Shown here one piece after another: positions 43,521-54,794 of a stretch of 64,000 nucleotides of DNA; within the stretch, counting starts at the first letter, position 1; every line of letters begins with the position of its first letter. The notes under the pieces are model-generated. The model was not told where the DNA came from. It made no database searches and worked only from the letters and a program-made list of their open reading frames with translations. A program made the translations under genes and the position numbers. The stretch covers positions 220,226,757-220,290,756 of the forward strand of contig NC_133333.1 in assembly GCF_042186555.1 (NCBI RefSeq), written 5' to 3'. This DNA is from Aquarana catesbeiana (Eukaryota > Chordata > Amphibia > Anura > Ranidae).

Positions 43521-44764
43521 GAAAAGGAAACAATATACACACATACATACAGTATATACACACAAAAATGTGCATATATTTAAATTTTATTACATACTTA
43601 AAATACCATATCTGGCCAGCAGGGGGTAGTCATCCATTTGGAATATTATATACTATTCTAAGGACTAGTGGTATAGTTCATAGTGCTTAGCAAAAGTGTA
43701 ATGAGACACAAATACTTGTATGTTGAAAAAAAATATTTGAAAAATAGAAGTATAACTAAAGGCAAAACTTTTTTTTGTAGTTTTGGATAGAGTGGGAAGG
43801 CATTAGTACACATGTCAAATTGTTTTTGCGGTCTGTTCCACTGTTAGAGAGATTCACCCCTTCTATTCGTCCTGTTTACTATTATCACCAAAAGTAAAGG
43901 TGAAATAAAATCCCAAATTTTCGGTTGCCACCTGCACAGAAATAGAGAGGGATTTTCCAATGGGGACACTAGTTCTGGTGACAGCCAGAGATTTCCTCAC
44001 TTTGTAGGGATTTCCTCTCCCTTCCTGTCCCATAGCCATATCAGGAAGTGAGAGGAAATCTCTGCAATGGGAGACAGATGGCAAAAAGAAAATGAAAACA
44101 TTTTAACCCTCCCTAACTCCCTAAACCTTTTTTTGCCTTCAGTTCTAATTGAAAGTTCCCATGCTTGTTTTCATTTACAAGCCTGCAGTACAACTGTTGC
44201 AATCAGTGCGATTATTTGATAAGGACATACCCGAGGCTATCGCCACAGGTAGAAAATCTTCCGTTTTTTTGTCCAGGCATGCTTCTCTCATATGTAGCAA
44301 TGATGGGTCACTGTTATGAGAGTAGTGCAGCAGCCATGTGGAGATTAAAGGACATTTGTCATTATATAAGGGCTGCTGTTTTCTGACTTCTTTTTGTAAA
44401 AGCTAAATGCCTGGCTGCCTTTAGAAACATATATAAGCAAATTCTGAGCTCACTCCATTGGTTGCATGTGCTTTCTGTGTCAGCAATTCAGAAAGTTTGA
44501 AAACCAGAGACAACTGGGCATGTAGTATATCAGAAGGAGTTCAGCAATAGCAGGTTTATTTATTTTATTTTTTACAAATTTATTTTATTTTAGCAGCGTA
44601 CTTCAGTGAGATTCTGCGGGGCTTTGCTATAAAGGCTGTCATTGAAATTTTTTATGGGAAATGTGGTTTCCAGGTTTAGAAAAACTACTGGCTGGATAAA
44701 TGGGCCAATTAATACCCCCTTCCGATTTTTCCTTTTTTTTTGCTGATAACATATTCCCTTCTCA
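43521..44764. other. Spacer with candidate CTCF site, no gene
   Basis: AT-rich, no recognised element; short frames have no domain. Confidence 0.35.
43613..43629 (+). promoter_or_regulatory. Candidate CTCF-binding site
   Basis: TGGCCAGCAGGGGGTAG closely matches the CTCF core (GCCAGCAGGGGG followed usually by CGC, here TAG). Sequence match only. Confidence 0.4.
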
Positions 44765-47075
44765 AAGTGATGTTCTCCATGTTGTCAGTGTTCTTTATGT
44801 TGTTTGCATTGTCTGTGTTCTCCATGTTGTTCGTGTTCTCTGCAATCTCCACATTGTCCATATTCTGTGTTGTCTCTTATGCCCATTCTTCCTGTTATCT
44901 ATGTGCTTCATGATGTTAATTTTCTCGAAGTGTCCATGTTCTTTGTGTTGTTTGTGTTCCCCGTGCTGTCTATGTTCGCCATGCTGTCACTGTTCCCATG
45001 TTGTCCATGTTCTTCATGTTGCCTGTGTTCTCTGTGTTGTCCATGTTCCCCACATTAACCATTATATCTATGTTCTTTGTGTTGTCTGTGTTGGCCATGA
45101 TATCTTTTTTCTTTATGTTGTCCATGTTCTTTGTGTTGATATTGTTCCCTGTGCTGTCTGTGTTCCCCATGTTGTCCTTGTTCCATAATGTTTTTACTCT
45201 CTGTGTTCTCTGTTATTTGTGTTCTCTTTGTTTTCTGTGTTGTCTGTGATGTCCATGTTGTCCATGTTCTACACGTTGTCCGTGTTCTCCATGTTGTCTG
45301 TGCTCCCCATGTTGGTTGTGTTCTACATATTGTCTGTGTTCTCTGTATTGTCCATGTCCTCCATGTTGTCTGTGTTCTCCATGATTGTGCTCTACATGTT
45401 TGTCTGTGTTCTCCGTGTTGTCTGTGTTCCCTGTATTGTCTGTGCTCACCATGCTGTCTCTGATGTCTGTGTTTTCAGTGTTCCTCATGTGGTCTGTGTT
45501 CTCCATGTTGTCGGTATTCTCTGTGCTGTTCATGTTCTCTGTGTTGTCTGTGTCCTCTGTGTTGTCTGTGTCCTCTGTGTTGTCTGTGTTCTCCTAGTTG
45601 TCAGTGTTCTCCATGTTGTTGGTTTTCTCTGTGCTGTTCATGTTTTCTATGTTGCTCATGCTCTATGTGTTGTCTGTGTTCTCCTAGTTGTCAATGTTCT
45701 CCAACTGTCTATGTTCCCCACGTTGCCTGTGCTCTCAATGTTGTCTGTGTTTTCTGTGTTGTCCGTGTTCTCCTTGTTGTCTGTGTTCTTCATGTTGTTT
45801 GTGTTCTCTGCGTTGTCCATGTTCTCTATGTTGTTCATGTTCTTCACGTTGTCTGTGTTCTTTTTGTTGTTTTTATTCTCCTAGTTGTCAGTGTTTTCTG
45901 TGTTCCCCATGTTGTCTGTGTTCTCAATGTTGTTCGTGTTCTCTTTTAAATTTGTGTTCGCCATGTTGTCTGTTGTTGTGGAAATTAATGTACGCTATGC
46001 ACAAGCAACTTCGCTTGCGCTAATAAGCACACTTTTCAGCTCTTTTGGATAATGCAATTGTGCACGCTCATGGTTACCAAGTAAAACAGACAAAGCAGCT
46101 GTTATCACATTGGAAGCTCCTAAATCAGTCCTGTGTAACAATGGGAGCTCTGTTTATTTATAGGACTCTGAACAGGGGTAACAAAAGGAACTTGGTGACT
46201 ATACAGTTCAGCCAATCAAGCCCATGTATCCATTCAAAAAAGTAGGTGTTATACAAAATTCAACCAATGAAAACACATGTGTACATTCAAAAGGAAAAAT
46301 GACTAGGAGAGTGTCTGGTCGTGCCCGTGCCGACCAGTGTGCACAATTTCCTGCCATTTGTACTTGAAAACTGTGCTCCACAGTTAAGAAAGAAACCCAC
46401 GTGTAGTGGGATTGGTGCCTAAGAAATCGCGAACACTGTTCCAACCAAGCTCGCGCACACATTCCCGCTTCTACCATTGGCGAGAATCCTTATTATGCAT
46501 TGTTCAGAGAACAATGCATAGATGGATTATACTACCGTTCCTATGGACGCGAGGCTATCTGCGGGGACACACTATGGTCTCTCCACGTGGTGATCAGACA
46601 CATCAAAAGACACGAGCATAGATCGCTCTGCAAATGCAGATAGGTGTCAAACCGATATCTTCGCAGAGCGAACATATCTCCACCAAGCAAAGAAATCTAC
46701 ACATAACGCAAGAGCCCTCGCTGGAGGGCATATCTGCACAGAGCGAACATCTCTCCACATCGACAGAAAGGTTTATCTACCAATGGTCCTTTACCCGTGC
46801 TGGTTCACTCCGGTTCGCTTATGAGCGAGCAGCAAGTAGAGCTGACACTGGGAGACACTGTGACAATACATATTGAATACATCTTAATAAAATTTCTACA
46901 ACACTGCGTTGTCCTATTGTCTGTGTTCTTTGTCTTGTCCATGTTCTCCATGTTTTCTGTGTTGTCTGTGTTCCATGTGCTGTCCATGTTGTTTGTGTTT
47001 CCTGTGTTGTCTGTGTTCTCCATGTTGTCCTTGTTCTCTTTGATATTTCTGTTCTCCATGTTCTCTGTTTCCTTT
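44765..47075. repeat. 15-18-bp minisatellite (TTCTCCATGTTGTCTGTG), split by a solo LTR
   Basis: Units such as GTTCTCCATGTTGTCTGT and GTTCTCTGTGTTGTCCAT fill 44765-45973 and 46904-47075. All frames on both strands are stop-poor, producing hydrophobic 'proteins' on plus and Asn/Thr-rich ones on minus. These are not genes. Confidence 0.93.
45974..46903 (+). mobile_element. Solo LTR of a retrotransposon (about 930 bp)
   Basis: Starts TGTTGTGGAAATT and ends AATTTCTACAACA, a 13-bp imperfect inverted end with TG...CA, as in LTRs. An AATAAA lies 12 bp from the 3' end (46886-46891), giving plus orientation. The unit GCAGAGCGAACAT is repeated near 46664 and 46738. Flanks CTGT and CTGC suggest a decayed 4-bp duplication. 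No internal gag-pol region or second LTR, so it is the product of LTR-LTR recombination. Confidence 0.78.
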
Positions 47076-48728
47076 TGTTTGAATGTCTTTGCTTCTTCTC
47101 AAATATTGACAGTTCCAACATTGGAGTGAATTGCTCCACTAATGGACTGGATTCGGCGAATCTCATAGTTTTCTGCAAATTGTGAATTCTCTAAATGCCT
47201 GAATATATGATTCTGTAATTTTCATGTCTGCAGTGAATTGGGTATTTGTAAATCCAGCCAACTTGAGGAATTGGCAAGAAAAAAAGCCACTGCACACTAC
47301 AGGGATCACTGATATCCACATTTGCTAGGAAGAATATGTCAATGTCAAGTTTTTGGATATCCTTTTTAGTAAATGTGGACACCAGTGATCCCTCCAGAAC
47401 AAGGACAACATGGTGAACATACACTATGCAGAAAACACAGAGAACAGGGAATTGGCCAGATTTGCTAACAGATCTCAAGGAGCTCTGAAATATAAAGCAG
47501 TTATTTACAGATCTTTATAAATACTATTGTATTAATGTGTATTGATGAATATCGTCTGTTCTACTCCCTGACCCATATAGTGGTTCTTCAGACCAGCCAC
47601 AGAGCCAAGACCCACATTGTCCATGCTATGTCTGTGATGGGCTCTCAGTGCATGTTGGGAGGATTTTGGAATGGCGTAGTCAGCGAGGGACCGGCAAGGC
47701 GTCACTCCTGGCTGTATGGAATACTCGGCACCCACTTAGATATTCCTGTTTAATGTATCATACAGGCCTATTACATGCATCATCTCACACAATGTACACA
47801 CAATACATTATCCTGATAAAGGTCCCGCTCAGTCGGCGCTACATGTGTAATAATTCCCGATTTACAGGAAAACAGTCTGCACAATCTCATCCTTACAAGT
47901 GAGGTGTAAAATGAAGTATAATTGGGCTCAGCCATTTATTTCCGCTGAAATCCTATTCCAGCCATAGCGAGATTTACCGATCTGTTCACAGCAGAATCAC
48001 CTCCTCGGCTAATCCTTTTTTAGCTGCTCCTGTGGCATCCAGACAACTAGCCATTGCATGCAATGCAGTTTGATCCATCACTGAATCTGTGCTTTCTGCT
48101 GTTTTGGAGGGACCTGTAGCAGTCAGTGTGGATTCTGCTGGAGCTTCCCGCTCGAAAAAAAAAAACAGCAAGGGCACACCACCTGACTATCCGGTTTACT
48201 GGTTATTTGTATTAGTTTCCCTTAAAGTTAGTGGACCTGTCATTTGATTTATATTTCATTTTAAAGGGTATGTAAACTCTAATGATGAAGTTCTTTTTTG
48301 ATCTATTAAATCTACCAGTTGAAGTGATGTCGGCTTTAAAGAAAAAAAAATAACAAACATGTCAACAAGCAGGGCCCTCTGATTCTGTACTAAATTGTAT
48401 TGTAACTGTACTGTCTGCCTTCATTTTGTAAAGCGCTGAGCAAACTGTTGGCAATATCTAAAATCCTGTATAATAAAATGCCTCCCTTTTTGAGATGGGA
48501 ATGAGGGACACCTATTAGCAAAAGTATGTAGACATAGGACATGCCCCTGCCATGCCCCTTAAAGGAGAGTTATAATGTACAAAAAAAAAAAAAAAGATTA
48601 GTTAAACCAGTGTTTTTCATTTCTTGTAAAAAAAAATTTGTTTTTCAACCTTTTTTCAGTCAAGGCACCCTTTACAATTATAGACAACCTCGGGGCACCC
48701 CATTCTAAAATTTAAAAAACGATTCTAA
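47076..48728. other. Low-repeat stretch, no gene
   Basis: 47100-48200 shows no tandem repeat or clear element. 48260-48480 has AAAGGGTATGTAAACTC and TAAAGCGCTGAGCAAACTG, fragments of TTAA-type and SINE-tail repeats. 48640-48725 (CAAGGCACCCTTTACAA) and 49140-49200 (AGGGCACCCAACG) look like an element split by the Harbinger MITE. Confidence 0.4.
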
Positions 48729-49132
48729 TGCCACGTACAGACGATCGGAATTTCCAACAACAAATGTTCGATGTGAGCTTGTTGTCGGAAGTTCCGACTG
48801 TGTGTGGGCTCCATCGGACATTTCGTGACGGAATTTCCGACAACAGATGTTTGAGAGCTGGATCTCAAATTTTCCGACAACAAAATCCGTTGTCGTAACT
48901 CCCGAGCGTGTGTATGCAATTCCGACGCATGCTCGGAATCAAGCAGAAGAGCCGCACTGGCTATTGAACTTCATTTTTTTCGGCTCGTCGTACGTGTTGT
49001 ACGTCACCGCGTTCTTGACGTTCGGAATTTCCAACAACATTTGTGCGACCGTGTGTATGCAAGACAAGTTTGAGGCAACATCCGTCAGAAATAAATCCAC
49101 GGTTTGGTTGTCGGAAATTCCGATCGTCTGTA
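48729..49132. mobile_element. Harbinger-type MITE, right terminus eroded
   Basis: The left end TGCCACGTACAGACGATCGG follows TAA (48726-48728). The right side ends TCCGATCGTCTGTA then TTATAG, so about seven terminal bases (CGTGGCA) are lost. Internal GACAACAAAATCCG and GCATGCTCGGAATCAAG match 33917-34337. Confidence 0.82.
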
Positions 49133-49542
49133 TTATAGTTTTTGCATAATGCAGCAACATTGACACATGTAGGGCACCCAACGTTAGAGGTGATTTTTTT
49201 CTTCCAAAGCAAATACACTTTTGCCCACGGGTACTGACAAGTATTCCAATGTTTTGCTTCTCCCTCAGTCAGCTAATGTGACCCCAGTGCTGTGGGAGAG
49301 GGACACTGGAGGGTCGAACAAGGATGCTGTGAAGGCAACAGACATCCTCCTTATCAACTGATGACATCATTGGTTGTGAGGGTGCCAGTGTTCAGAAAGT
49401 TGTAATGGTGCATAATGCTCACAAGTGCTTTTTTACCACTGCTATTACTTTATACTGGCTTTTGACATTTACAAATGCGGCAATTTAGAGTTTGGATGAA
49501 AGGTTTAGCACTGTGAAACCCCTTTTGAAAAATAAATAGAGC

Positions 49543-49547
<5 letters not shown>
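49133..49547. other. Spacer, no gene
   Basis: Remainder of the split repeat (GGGCACCCAACG) and unrecognised sequence. Confidence 0.35.
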
Positions 49548-49596
<49 letters not shown>

Positions 49597-49626
49597 TAGA
49601 TAGATATATTTTTATATATATATATA
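49548..49626. repeat. (TA)n microsatellite
   Basis: TA run with a short ATAGATAGATAG interruption near 49594. Confidence 0.95.
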
Positions 49627-50592
49627 TCTCAAATTCATAGAATTGGTGAGATCCGAAACAATTATTCTAAAATTTAATTGTGACTCAAAAAAAAAAAAAA
49701 AAGAGCAATTAATCAAAAACAAGTCCATTGCTCCCCAGAAAATGATTATTGATCTTCTATCTCTGTCACTCCTCAGTGATTCATGCAGCTCCACACCCCA
49801 GGTGTAAAAACCTGCTCACGTCAAGCTCATAAATACATGCTCATCTCTGATCTTTATTCAGATCCACTCAGCTGGTGACCCCTCATCAGTCCTCCTCGAC
49901 TCCAGGATACTTAAATCTCCAATGCCCGTATTCCGCATATGGATTAAATTTACATGCAATAGAAAGACTAATACATAGAGCTTCCCGTTTTAAACTTCTT
50001 TTATTTTCATGACCCCCAATAAAATACACTTAGAACATTAAAAAACAAAAGGCCTACTGAGGAAGTCCAATTACCGGGTGCTACGCGTCTAGGAGGGAGG
50101 AGCCCAGCTCGTGAGGTCAAGCTGTCATCGCCGATAGTGTGCAGTGGTGAGCCGGCTGATGTGTATCAAAAAAAGTTTTCGTTTTTTAATCTTGTATGTG
50201 TATTTTATTGGGGTCATAAAAAAAATAAAAGATTTTAGAAACAGGAAGTACTATGTATCCGTCTTTCTATTGCATGTAATTCATATGCGGGATATGAGCA
50301 ATGGAGATTTTAGTATCCTGGAGTCGAGGAGGACTGGAGAAGAGTCACCAGCTGAGTGGCTCTGAATAAAGATCACAGATGAGCATGTATTTATGAGCTT
50401 GAGGTGAGCAGGTTTTTACACCTGGGGTGTGAAGGTGCACGAATCACCGGAGGAGTGACAGAGATAGAAGATCAATAATAATTTTCTGGGGACCATTGGA
50501 CTTGTTTTTGCATTTATTTATTGAGTCACAATTTAATTTCGAATAGTTGTTTCGGGCTGTCACCAATTTTATGAATTTGAGATTTATATGTA
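49627..50592. repeat. Large foldback repeat, ~420-bp arms
   Basis: 49627-50045 is repeated in reverse complement at about 50180-50592: ATCTCAAATTCATA...TATGAATTTGAGAT at the outside, AAACCTGCTCACG/GAGCAGGTTTTTACACCTGG, and TCCTCCTCGACTCCAGGATA/TATCCTGGAGTCGAGGAGGA. About 130 bp of spacer holds GGGTGCTACGCGTCTAGG. Identity about 85% by eye. Likely a foldback DNA element; no coding frame. Confidence 0.85.
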
Positions 50593-51223
50593 TATTATTT
50601 AATTTTGTTGCACTGCACTGATTTATTTTGTATTTGTACTATAAGGGTGTTGTGAGATCACTATAGAGTGTACAGCTAGAAACTTTATTTTATGTTTTTA
50701 TTGCAAGTATTGTAGTTTATTTGAAGTTGGTTAGAGGTGGTTGTGCTGATTGTATTCAGAATATCAGTGCATTTTATATACAACTATATAGATCAGACCA
50801 AAATGAGGGACAAATGAGGAGGAAAGAGGGACAGAGAGACTTTGTTCCAAATCAGGGACAGTCCCTCGAAATCAGGGACAGTTGGGAGCTATGTAATAAT
50901 AATAATAGTATTTACCTGCTCTGTGCAATGGTTTTGCACAGAGCAGCCCTGATCCTCCTCTTTTTCATGGATCCCCCCCCCAGCGGTGCTCCTGACTCCT
51001 CCCCCTTGACTAATGCCTCCAATAGCAAGCTGCTTGTTATGGGGGCACTGGTGAGTGTACGCTGATAACTTCCTGTGTTCTCTGCCTCTACTGCTCTCTT
51101 ATCAGTTACATTGTTCTGAGGAGCCACGCCCATCTACAAGACCCCACCCACCTGTGTTATGGACACGAGTCCTGACAAAGTACAATGAAGGAGCATTGTC
51201 ACCCTAGGACAGGAAGGAAGTGT
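50593..51223. other. Spacer with a partial TTAA MITE
   Basis: 50910-51050 (TTTACCTGCTCTGTGCAATG, GTTTTGCACAGAGCAGCCC) matches the interior of the 1518-1984 MITE; its ends are not preserved. Confidence 0.5.
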
Positions 51224-51231
51224 GTTACAGG

Positions 51232-51942
51232 CAGTGCCGGTACAAGGTCATCTAGAGCCCAGGGCGAACATGTCAAATTGCAACCCCCCCCCCCCCGCCC
51301 CCAAGATGTATGAGTATTATGTGTCAGCAAAAATCCCCTCCCCCCAAATAAATTGAGTACTAATCTGCATGCTTGACCCCCCCCCCCCAGCTCAAATCCT
51401 TTTATTCTACATATGCTCCCAGCACAATCCCCTTAAAAAAAAATCCCCCTTCCTAGCACAAATTCTCTACCCCTCAAATCCCCCCCACTCCAAATCCCCC
51501 TTCCCAGCACAAACTTCCCTCCTCCAACCTAGTACAAACCCCCTCATTTCCCCTCTTAGCACAAATAATGCCCCCCAAACGTCCCTACTAGCACAAGTCC
51601 CCCTCCCCCAAAATTTCCCCTCCTAGCACAAATCCCCTCCCCCCTCACCATATTACAATTTCTAGTACAAACCCCTCCACCCCCCCCCCCCAGCAGCACA
51701 AATCCTCTTCCCCCAGCCCTCCTCTCAATACAAATCTTGCCCAAATCACCATTTCTAGCACCCCCCCCAAAAAAAAATTTACCCTACGAGAACAATTCTT
51801 ACTTCCTGCTGCCCCCCCCCCCCCGAATTCCCCATCTCAACACAACTCCCCTCTCCAATCTCCTTGTAGTGCCCCGCATCTCACATCATACCACAGTGCC
51901 CAGGGCAGGTGCCCTTCCTGCCCACCCCTTGTCCCGGCCCTA
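51232..51942. mobile_element. hAT element (711 bp) with C-rich body
   Basis: Ends CAGTGCCGGTACAAGG and CCTTGTCCCGGCCCTA are inverted repeats (13 of 16), flanked by a perfect 8-bp duplication GTTACAGG (51224-51231, 51943-51950). The body is a loose minisatellite of CCCCCTCCCAGCACAAATC-type units with several C runs. No transposase. Confidence 0.88.
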
Positions 51943-51950
51943 GTTACAGG

Positions 51951-52594
51951 CAGGATCAGCAGGTGAATATAAAGGTAGAAATAAAGCCTAGATAAAGCAA
52001 ACAAATGCAGGCACCGTATTCAAGGGCTGGTAAGCTTAAATATATTACATTTTTGATTTGGGGTTTAGATATGATTTAGGTACATACATGCTCAGTAATG
52101 TGTCAGTATAACCCTTCTAGGTATTTATTACCCCTCACAGAGATCACAGTACTCCCCCTCGACAATGCCTTCATCTACTTTTCTCTCCAGAAGGACAGAG
52201 CCACCTATGTTCAGGCATTATTTATGGTCAATCTACTTCCTGGACAGAGATATCAGCTCAGAGAAGACACAATTATGTAAATCCTGGTCCCTGTGCAGTT
52301 CTTGGCTGTGCTCACAAAGTAGATCAGCCCCTTCTTCAGTCTCTCACCTTATGACTTGTTACTAAGTTACAATGTTGCAGTCTGATCATTGGGGAAGAGG
52401 GGACTGAGGAAATGCTTCCACCTGCCTGCAGCAGACTGATGGCATCCTCTCAGCCTAGGTATAGTCACTGATTATGCCTTGGCTGGAACTCATGGTTGAC
52501 TTTTTAACAATAAAGGCTTGAGCTTTTCTAAAAAATATATACTATTGCTGTATCTAATAACATGTCAGAAATGTATTCTCGCAGACTTTTAAAG
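51951..52594. other. Spacer, no gene
   Basis: Overlapping short plus frames near 52098-52365 have no recognised domain. No element ends. Confidence 0.35.
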
Positions 52595-53122
52595 TTAAAG
52601 TGTTACTAAACCCACAACAGTAAAATCAGTCTGTATATGTAGTAAAGCATGCTTGTTATACTCACTGTGAAACCTAAGGGGTTAATCCTCTGCATTGTGT
52701 AAAAAGGCTGTTTGATCCTGCCTTCTCTGATCCTCCCCTTCTTCCACTGTCCCCAATCCATGCCTTGATGGTAAAGAGCCTTGGAGTCACTCTGCACATG
52801 CTCAGTTTGTTGTGTATTGCTAGAGAGTTTTTTTTTTCTTTGGGGGGGGGGGGGGGGGGATGTGATCAGCACAGGCCCAATCAGTACTGTTCAGACAGAG
52901 GGTCAGGGATCATGTAGCCTCATATGACAGTCAGAGGAAAATGAAAACTCCTCCTACAAGCTTTAACCAGACACTGATAGAAGTCACAAGACTGCTTTAT
53001 AATGCTGATGAGAAAAGATATTCAGCAGTTTATATTTCCTAAAATAATTGCATTGCCATGTTCTGTGTACTGCGGGAGACCAGAATTAGTGAATGCAGGG
53101 TCCTGGGTTAAGTAACACTTTA
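52595..53122. mobile_element. TTAA MITE, AGTGTTACTAAACCCA family, copy 2
   Basis: TTAA flanks with AGTGTTACTAAACCCA left and TGGGTTAAGTAACACT right. Reverse orientation relative to 20337-20836. Contains a T run followed by a G run (52830-52859). Non-coding. Confidence 0.87.
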
Positions 53123-53161
53123 ATGATGGGTCCATTTCCAAGGACACAAAATAAAGAAATA

Positions 53162-54792
53162 CAGTGGGGACGGAAAGTATTCAGACCCCCTTAAATTTTT
53201 CACTCTTTGTCATATTGGAGCCATTTGCTAAAATCATTTAAGTTCATTTTTTTCCTCATTAATGTACACACAGCACCCCATATTGACAGAAAAGCACAGA
53301 ATTGTTGACATTTTTGCAGATTTATTAAAAAATAAAAAACTGAAATATTACATGGTCCTAAGTATTCAGACCCTTTGCTGTGACACTCATATATTTAACT
53401 CAGGTGCTGTCCATTTTCTGATCATCCTTGAGATGGTTCTACGCCTTCATTTGAGTCCAGCTGTGTTTGATTATACTGATTGGACTTGATTAGGAAAGCC
53501 ACACACCTGTCTATATAAGACCTTACAGCTCACAGTGCATGTCAGAGCAAATGAGAATCATGAGGTCAAAGGAACTGCCTGAAGAGCTCAGAGACAGAAT
53601 TGTGGCAAGACACAGATCTGGCCAAAGTTACAAAAAAATTGCTGCGCAACTTAAGGTTCCTAAGAGCAGAGTGGCCTCCATAATCCTTAAATGGAAGACG
53701 TTTGGGACGACCAGAACCGTTCCTGGAGCTGGCCGTCCGGCCAAACAGCTATCAGGGGAGAAGAGCCTTGGTGAGAGAGGTAAAGAAGAACCCAAAGATC
53801 ACTGTGGCTGAGCTCCAGAGATGCAGTCGGGAGATGGGAGAAAGTTGTAGAAAGTCAACCATTACTGCAGCCCTCCACCAGTCGGGGCTTTATGGCAGAG
53901 TGGCCAGACGGAAGCCTCTCCTCAGTGCAAGACACATGAAAGCCCACATGGAGTTTGCTAAAAACACCTGAAGGACTCCAAGATGGTGAGAAATAAGATT
54001 CTTTGGTCTGATGAGACCAAGATAGAACTTTTTGGCCTTAATTCTAAGCCGTATGTGTGGAGAAAACCAGGCACTGCTCATCACCTACCTGTCCAATACA
54101 GTCCCAACAGTGAAGCATGGTGGTGGCAGCATCATGCTGTGGGGGTGTTTTTCAGCTGCAGGGACAGGACGACTGGTTGCAATCGAGGGAAAGATGAATG
54201 CGGCCAAATACAGGTATATCCTGGCGAAAACCTTCTCCAGAGTGCTCAGGACCTCAGACTGGGCCGAAGGTTTACCTTCCAACAAGACAATGACCCTAAG
54301 CACACAGCTAAAATAACGAAGGAGTGGCTTCACAACTCTGTGACTATTCTTGAATGGCCCAGCCAGAGCTCTGACTTAAACCCAATTGAGCATCTCTGGA
54401 GAGACCTAAAAATGGCTGTCCACCAACGTTTACCATCCAACCTGACAGAACTGGAGAGGATCTGCAAGGAGGAATGGCAGAGGATCCCCAAATCCAGGTG
54501 TGAAAAACTTGTTGCATCTTTCCCAAAAAGACTCATGGCTGTATTAGATCAAAAGGGTGCTTCTACTAAATACTGAGCAAAGGGTCTGAATACTTAGGAC
54601 CATGTGATATTTCAGTTTTTCTTTTTTAACAATGCTGCAAAAACGTCAACAATTCTGTGTTTTTCTGTCAATATGGGGTGCTGTGTGTACATTAATGAGG
54701 AAAAAAACGAACTTAAATGATTTTAGCAAATGGCTGCAATATAACAAAGAGTGAAAAATTTAAGGGAGTCTGAATACTTTCCGTCCCCACTG
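53162..54792 (+). mobile_element. Full-length Tc1-like transposon (1631 bp)
   Basis: Near-perfect inverted ends: CAGTGGGGACGGAAAGTATT at the left, AATACTTTCCGTCCCCACTG at the right. Flanked by TA dinucleotides (53160-53161, 54793-54794) as for Tc1/mariner. Inner repeats around 53250-53360 and 54590-54720 (AATATGGGGTGCTGTGTGTA) extend the inverted ends to roughly 200 bp with sub-repeats. Encodes one transposase on plus, now frameshifted. Confidence 0.95.
53539..54579 (+). pseudogene. Tc1-like transposase, frameshifted
   Basis: Would cut and paste the element at TA sites in the nucleus. Starts MSEQMRIMRSKELPEELRD; paired helix-turn-helix (QSYKKIAAQLKVPKSRVAS), a GRP-type hook (GAGRPAKQ), then a shift near 53770 into REVKKNPKITVAELQ, a stop at 53971, ILWSDETKI with the first catalytic Asp (about 54015), a shift near 54085 into VKHGGGSIMLWGCFSAAGTG, and a return near 54270 to FTFQQDNDPKHTAK (second Asp) and NPIEHLWRDLK (Glu). 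Four frame changes make it inactive, though all three catalytic residues remain. By hand count 33 residues separate the second Asp and the Glu, one fewer than the usual 34, consistent with a 3-nt deletion. Terminates at TGA after GASTKY. Confidence 0.93.
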
Positions 54793-54794
54793 TA

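Noticed and set aside
44765..45973. Long hydrophobic plus frames (up to 221 codons) resembling membrane proteins, and Asn-rich minus frames
   Set aside because: Pure product of the 15-18-bp tandem repeat; all six frames are stop-poor.
45974..46903. A complete endogenous retrovirus
   Set aside because: Only one LTR-like unit is present, with no internal coding region or second LTR.
54085..54333. Minus-strand frame inside the Tc1 element
   Set aside because: Shadow of the transposase on the opposite strand.
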